A DNA stretch of 7,118 nucleotides from the NCBI GenBank assembly GCA_007375915.1, contig VMFF01000026.1, forward strand, positions 1 through 7,118, written 5' to 3'. Of this stretch, positions 3,796 through 7,118 are shown in pieces (within the stretch, counting starts at the first letter, position 1; each line of letters starts with the position of its first letter). A program made the translations under genes and the position numbers. Origin of the DNA: Candidatus Doudnabacteria bacterium Gr01-1014_77 (GTDB taxonomy: Bacteria; Patescibacteriota; Doudnabacteria; UBA920; VMFF01). Under the pieces are notes generated by a model. It had not been told where the DNA came from, did no database searches, and saw nothing but the letters and a program-made list of their open reading frames with translations.

Positions 3796-6447
3796 ATGTC
3801 ATTTCTAGAAAAAATTTTTGGCGGTAATCAAAGAGTTGTTTCAAAACTACAGGGTGTGGTTGATAAGATAAACGCATTTGAAGACCGTTTTAAAGACTTA
3901 ACTGATGATCAGATCAAGGAACAAGTACAAGCTTGGAAGTCTCAGTTATCAAACGAAAACGAACCAAAAGATTATGAAGAACAAAAGAAAATTCTGGAAC
4001 AAATTCTTCCAGATGTTTTTGCTTTAACCAGAGAAGCAGCAAAGAGAACAATCGGACAAAGACACTACGATGTTCAATTAATTGGTGGTATTACGCTTCA
4101 TAGAGGTCAAATTGCAGAAATGAAAACTGGTGAAGGTAAAACTTTAACAGCAACCCTTCCTTTGGTTTTAAACGCACTCACAGGTCGTGGTGTACATTTG
4201 GTTACAGTTAACGATTACTTGGCTCGTTGGCATGCTTCTTTAATGGGCCCAATATATCACATGCTTGGTTTGTCTGTTTCATCAATTCAGCACCAACAGT
4301 CTTTCATGTATGACCCTACTTATGCTCCTGAAGATGAGGAAGTTAAACGTTTAGAAAGTGAAACCCAAGGTTTTGTTTTGGATGTTAAACACATGCGCAC
4401 AGTTTCTAGAAGAGAAGCATATGCAGCAGATATTACCTATGGTACTAACAATGAATTTGGTTTTGACTACCTTCGTGACAACATGGTTGGTGATCTTTCT
4501 CAGATGACTCAAAGAGAAATGCATTACTCAATTGTTGACGAAGTAGACAGCATTTTGATTGATGAAGCTCGTACCCCTTTGATTATTTCAGCACCCGATA
4601 CTGATCCAACAGATAAGTACTATCGCTTTGCAGAATTAGTTGAAAAACTAGAGCATGGTCCTGATTACAGCATTGATGAAAAGAAAAAAGGAGTAGCTCT
4701 TTCAGAAGTTGGTATTGAAAAGTTAGAAAAGCTTTTGAACGTTAAAAACATTTATGAAGAAGAAGGTGTCTCAACAGTACACCATTTAGAGCAGGCATTA
4801 AGAGCAAAAGCTTTGTTTAAGCTTGATAGAGATTACGTTGTTCGTGACGGAGAAGTGATTCTAGTTGATGAATTCACAGGGCGTTTAATGTTTGGTAGAA
4901 GATATTCTGATGGTTTACACCAAGCAATAGAAGCAAAGGAAGGCGTTAAGATTCAGCAAGAAAGCAAAACCTTAGCAACAGTAACATTCCAAAACTATTT
5001 CAGAATGTACAAAAAACTTGCTGGTATGACAGGAACAGCTTTAACAGAAGCAGAAGAGTTTTTCAGCATTTATAAACTTGAAGTTGTTGCAATTCCCACA
5101 AACAAACCAATGATTAGAGAAGACAGGGCAGATGCAGTTTACAAATCAGAAAAAGGAAAATTTGAAGCAATAACTAGGGAAGTAATTGAAAGACATAAAA
5201 AAGGACAACCTTTGTTAATTGGTACAGTCTCAATTCAAAAGAACGAGTTACTAGCAGAACATTTAAGAGTTGCAGGATTGCAATTTGAAATATTGAATGC
5301 AAAAAACCACGAACGTGAAGCGCACATCATTTCTCAGGCAGGACGATATGGTGCCATAACTGTTGCTACAAACATTGCTGGTCGTGGTGTCGACATCTTG
5401 CTTGGTGGAAACCCAATAGATCCTGAAGAAGCTGAAAAAGTAAAACAAGCTGGTGGTTTACATATTCTAGGAACAGAGCGCCATGAATCACGAAGAATAG
5501 ACAACCAGTTAAGAGGACGTGCTGGTCGTCAGGGTGATCCTGGATCATCTCAGTTCTTTGTTTCTTTAGAAGATGATTTAATGCGTTTGTTTGGTGGTGA
5601 TCGTTTACAGAAGTTAATGACAACACTTGGTATTGAAGAAGATCAACCAATAGAAGCAGGTCTTGTTTCTAAATCAATTGAACAAGCACAGAAAAAGATC
5701 GAAGGATTGAACTTTGATACTAGAAAACACGTTTTGGAATATGACGATGTGATGAACAGACAGAGAGAAATAATCTACGGAAAGAGAAGAGCATGGCTTC
5801 AAAAAGAAGCAAATCACAAAGAAGAGATACAGGGGTTAATAGAAGCTGAAATATCAGACTTAGTAAGAAATCACTTCCTTGCTGAAAATGATATTCAAGA
5901 ACTCTTAAATTCTCTAAACTCCATTTTCCCAGTTGGAAATACAGAAGCAGGAAAGATTGTAGAACTTGCAAAACAACCAGGAGATTCAGAGTTTGCAATA
6001 ACTGACTATGCTGTTTCTCTAGCAAAGCAACGTTATGAAGAAAAAGAAAAAGCTCTTCCAGATCCAAACATTATGCGACAAATAGAGAGAGGCATTTCAT
6101 TGCAGTCTCTTGATAACCTATGGATGGAACACTTAGATACAATGGAGCATTTAAGAGATTCCGTTGGTTTAAGAGGGTATGGTCAAAGAGATCCGTTAGT
6201 TGAATACAAACGCGAATCATTTGATTTGTTTAAGCGTTTGGTAGCTCAGATTAACTCCCAGATTGTATATACGATTTACAAGGTAAGCTTACAACAACAA
6301 CCAGTTTCAGAGCTTCAAGAATTAGCAAAGAATGCTCAAGAAATTTCTTCTGAATCAACTGCAGCAGACACAATAGAAAAGATCGGAAGAAACGACCCTT
6401 GTCCTTGTGGATCAGGGAAGAAGTATAAAAAGTGTCATGGGAAATAG
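3796..6447 (+). CDS. secA: Protein translocase ATPase subunit SecA
   Basis: SecA is the ATP-driven motor that pushes unfolded preproteins through the SecYEG channel at the inner face of the cytoplasmic membrane. The protein is complete at 883 aa. NBD1 carries Walker A MKTGEGKT (109-116), VTVNDYLA (136-143), TYGTNNEFGFDYLRD (214-228) and Walker B DEVDSILIDEARTPL (248-262). GMTGTA is at 410-415. NBD2 has GRGVDILLGGNP (529-540) and QLRGRAGRQGDPGSSQFF (571-588). The helical scaffold follows from about 620 (YDDVMNRQR, 649-657), and the C-terminal SEC-C zinc motif (NDPCPCGSGKKYKKCHG) is at 866-882. About 30 extra residues lie between SSIQ and REAYAADITYG (near 165-204) compared with E. coli SecA. 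Translation probably begins without a leader. GrpB and SET genes follow on the same strand and may be cotranscribed. Confidence 0.98.
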   Translation: MSFLEKIFGGNQRVVSKLQGVVDKINAFEDRFKDLTDDQIKEQVQAWKSQLSNENEPKDYEEQKKILEQILPDVFALTREAAKRTIGQRHYDVQLIGGITLHRGQIAEMKTGEGKTLTATLPLVLNALTGRGVHLVTVNDYLARWHASLMGPIYHMLGLSVSSIQHQQSFMYDPTYAPEDEEVKRLESETQGFVLDVKHMRTVSRREAYAADITYGTNNEFGFDYLRDNMVGDLSQMTQREMHYSIVDEVDSILIDEARTPLIISAPDTDPTDKYYRFAELVEKLEHGPDYSIDEKKKGVALSEVGIEKLEKLLNVKNIYEEEGVSTVHHLEQALRAKALFKLDRDYVVRDGEVILVDEFTGRLMFGRRYSDGLHQAIEAKEGVKIQQESKTLATVTFQNYFRMYKKLAGMTGTALTEAEEFFSIYKLEVVAIPTNKPMIREDRADAVYKSEKGKFEAITREVIERHKKGQPLLIGTVSIQKNELLAEHLRVAGLQFEILNAKNHEREAHIISQAGRYGAITVATNIAGRGVDILLGGNPIDPEEAEKVKQAGGLHILGTERHESRRIDNQLRGRAGRQGDPGSSQFFVSLEDDLMRLFGGDRLQKLMTTLGIEEDQPIEAGLVSKSIEQAQKKIEGLNFDTRKHVLEYDDVMNRQREIIYGKRRAWLQKEANHKEEIQGLIEAEISDLVRNHFLAENDIQELLNSLNSIFPVGNTEAGKIVELAKQPGDSEFAITDYAVSLAKQRYEEKEKALPDPNIMRQIERGISLQSLDNLWMEHLDTMEHLRDSVGLRGYGQRDPLVEYKRESFDLFKRLVAQINSQIVYTIYKVSLQQQPVSELQELAKNAQEISSESTAADTIEKIGRNDPCPCGSGKKYKKCHGK

Positions 6448-6450
6448 GAG
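6446..6450 (+). promoter_or_regulatory. Ribosome binding site of the GrpB-family gene
   Basis: AGGAG overlaps the secA stop codon (TAG, 6445-6447) and lies nine bases before the downstream ATG. This supports the start at 6460 and suggests that translation of the two genes is linked. Confidence 0.7.
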
Positions 6451-6459
6451 CATAAAGAT

Positions 6460-6996
6460 ATGATTGGATTAAAACGAGGAATAGTTAAATTAGTTAGATA
6501 TAACCCGAAGTGGCGACAGAGTTTCCAACACGAACAAAAGAAACTTAGCAAAGTTTTTGATCAAAATGCATTTAAAATTGAACACATTGGAAGTACAGCT
6601 ATCCCAGGGATACTGGCAAAACCAATAATTGATATCGCCCTAATTGTACCATCATTTAAAAAAGCAAAACGCTACGTAAAAAAGCTCAAAGAGTTAGGCT
6701 ATGAAATAAAAAAAGACGATACCAGAAAAGAGAGATTGTTTTTTACGAAAGGACCAGAAGAGAAACGAACACATTATCTCCATATTGGTGAAATCGGTAG
6801 CGGTTACGTTGAAGATATGATTCTATTTAGGGATTTTCTCTGCAAAAATAAAGCCATAGCAAAAAAATATTCTGATTTGAAAGAAAATTTGGCTGAAAAA
6901 TATCAAGACAAGAGAGAAATTTATACTGCGAAGAAAGAGAAGTTAATTAAGGACATAGTTAAAAAAGCAAAGAAATTTTCGCGAACTAAGAAATAA
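6460..6996 (+). CDS. GrpB family protein (UPF0157, nucleotidyltransferase-like)
   Basis: This 178-aa protein belongs to the GrpB/UPF0157 family, which shares the fold and Gly-Ser motif of nucleotidyltransferases; cellular roles are mostly unknown. The family core is clear: IEHIGSTAIPGILAKPIIDI (40-59), with the GST motif at 44-46 and an acidic residue at Asp58, then THYLHI (104-109), FRDFL (123-127) and a C-terminal helix ending in a Lys-rich tail (KKAKKFSRTKK). The usual family N-terminus (VxLxxYNPxW) is present as IVKLVRYNPKW. It follows secA by 12 bases with its own Shine-Dalgarno, so it is probably read from the secA promoter. No functional link to secretion is known or evident. The family is often carried as scattered single genes, which fits an accessory gene picked up behind secA. 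Confidence 0.87.
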   Translation: MIGLKRGIVKLVRYNPKWRQSFQHEQKKLSKVFDQNAFKIEHIGSTAIPGILAKPIIDIALIVPSFKKAKRYVKKLKELGYEIKKDDTRKERLFFTKGPEEKRTHYLHIGEIGSGYVEDMILFRDFLCKNKAIAKKYSDLKENLAEKYQDKREIYTAKKEKLIKDIVKKAKKFSRTKK

Positions 6997-7004
6997 GAAC
7001 TGTC

Positions 7005-7105
7005 ATGGAAAATAATTCGAATCAATTTGTAGAAATTAGGAAAAGTGATAAGCATGGAAATGGGTTATTTGCTCTAATTGATTTCAAAAAAGGTGAGATA
7101 TTGTA
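7005..7105 (+). CDS. SET-domain protein, N-terminal fragment cut by the contig end
   Basis: Thirty-three codons are visible. After a short Asn-rich start, the protein reads VEIRKSDKHGNGLFALIDFKKGEIL. This matches the opening of SET domains, where a strand is followed by a (K/R)GxGLFA motif and a second strand with KKGE. SET proteins are S-adenosylmethionine-dependent lysine methyltransferases in eukaryotes and occur as small, mostly uncharacterised proteins in bacteria. The start is the first ATG after an in-frame TAA at 6987-6989; no good Shine-Dalgarno precedes it. It begins eight bases after the GrpB-family stop, so it may be the third gene of the secA unit. The apparent TAA at 7104-7106 uses the first adapter base and is not a real stop. 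The catalytic NHS and Tyr motifs would lie beyond the window. Confidence 0.6.
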
Positions 7106-7118
7106 AGATCGGAAGAGC
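7106..7118 (+). other. Illumina adapter sequence at the contig end (artefact)
   Basis: The last 13 bases are AGATCGGAAGAGC, exactly the common start of Illumina TruSeq adapters. The match runs to the final base and lies at the contig edge, as expected from untrimmed adapter read-through. It is not genomic and should be masked. Confidence 0.93.

Noticed and set aside
5366..6067. Antisense open frames within secA (and similar ones in the mur genes)
   Set aside because: They lie opposite highly conserved coding sequence, are of low complexity (rich in Leu, Gln, His) and have no ribosome binding site; they are shadows.
6380..6390. An 11-base match to the Illumina adapter (AGATCGGAAGA) inside secA
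   Set aside because: It encodes part of the conserved KIGRNDPCPCGSG motif in frame and the flanking sequence continues normally, so it is a chance match.
7001..7013. Near repeat of TGTCATGG at the ends of secA (6433-6440) and before the SET start
   Set aside because: The match is too short and lies partly in the conserved CHGK codons of secA; probably coincidence.

Overview
The window is a contig fragment of about 7.1 kb from an AT-rich bacterium (about one third G+C over most of its length). It is densely coded and uses TGA as an ordinary stop. A Candidate Phyla Radiation (Patescibacteria) organism, perhaps of the Microgenomates branch, is my best guess. The reasons are an unusual MurC/Mpl-like ligase, a MurB with altered active-site motifs, a SecA with an extra segment in the first nucleotide-binding domain, small GrpB and SET-domain genes, and tight gene packing. 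This placement is an inference from protein style, not a phylogeny.

Layout. Positions 2-676 hold the 3' part of a patatin-like lipase gene that enters from outside the window. It overlaps a murC/mpl-type ligase gene (673-2004) by four bases, and murB (2005-2895) follows with no gap. A ribosome-hibernation factor gene (hpf, 2912-3247) follows with its own strong Shine-Dalgarno. These four genes look like one plus-strand transcription unit: two peptidoglycan-precursor enzymes, a lipase-fold protein and a ribosome factor. A 13-bp GC-rich hairpin directly after the hpf stop probably ends it.

Next comes a minus-strand stand-alone response-regulator gene (3287-3637). The 3251-3660 interval is about 51% G+C by hand count (210 of 410), against about 34% in the 300 bases of hpf before it and about 29% in the 120 bases after it. 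It looks like a small acquired cassette set between hpf and secA, two genes that are adjacent in many bacteria. A 158-bp divergent intergenic region follows. It carries a good sigma70-type promoter whose -10 box lies so close to the secA ATG that secA is probably translated from a leaderless mRNA.

secA (3796-6447) is complete, with a C-terminal zinc-binding SEC-C motif. A GrpB/UPF0157 gene (6460-6996) and the first 33 codons of a SET-domain protein (from 7005) follow on the same strand. The last 13 bases (7106-7118) are exactly the start of the Illumina TruSeq adapter. They are a sequencing artefact and create a false TAA stop in the SET gene.

The points of most biological interest are the compositionally foreign response-regulator cassette, the MurC/Mpl mosaic ligase with a changed P-loop, the substituted MurB active site and the apparently leaderless secA.
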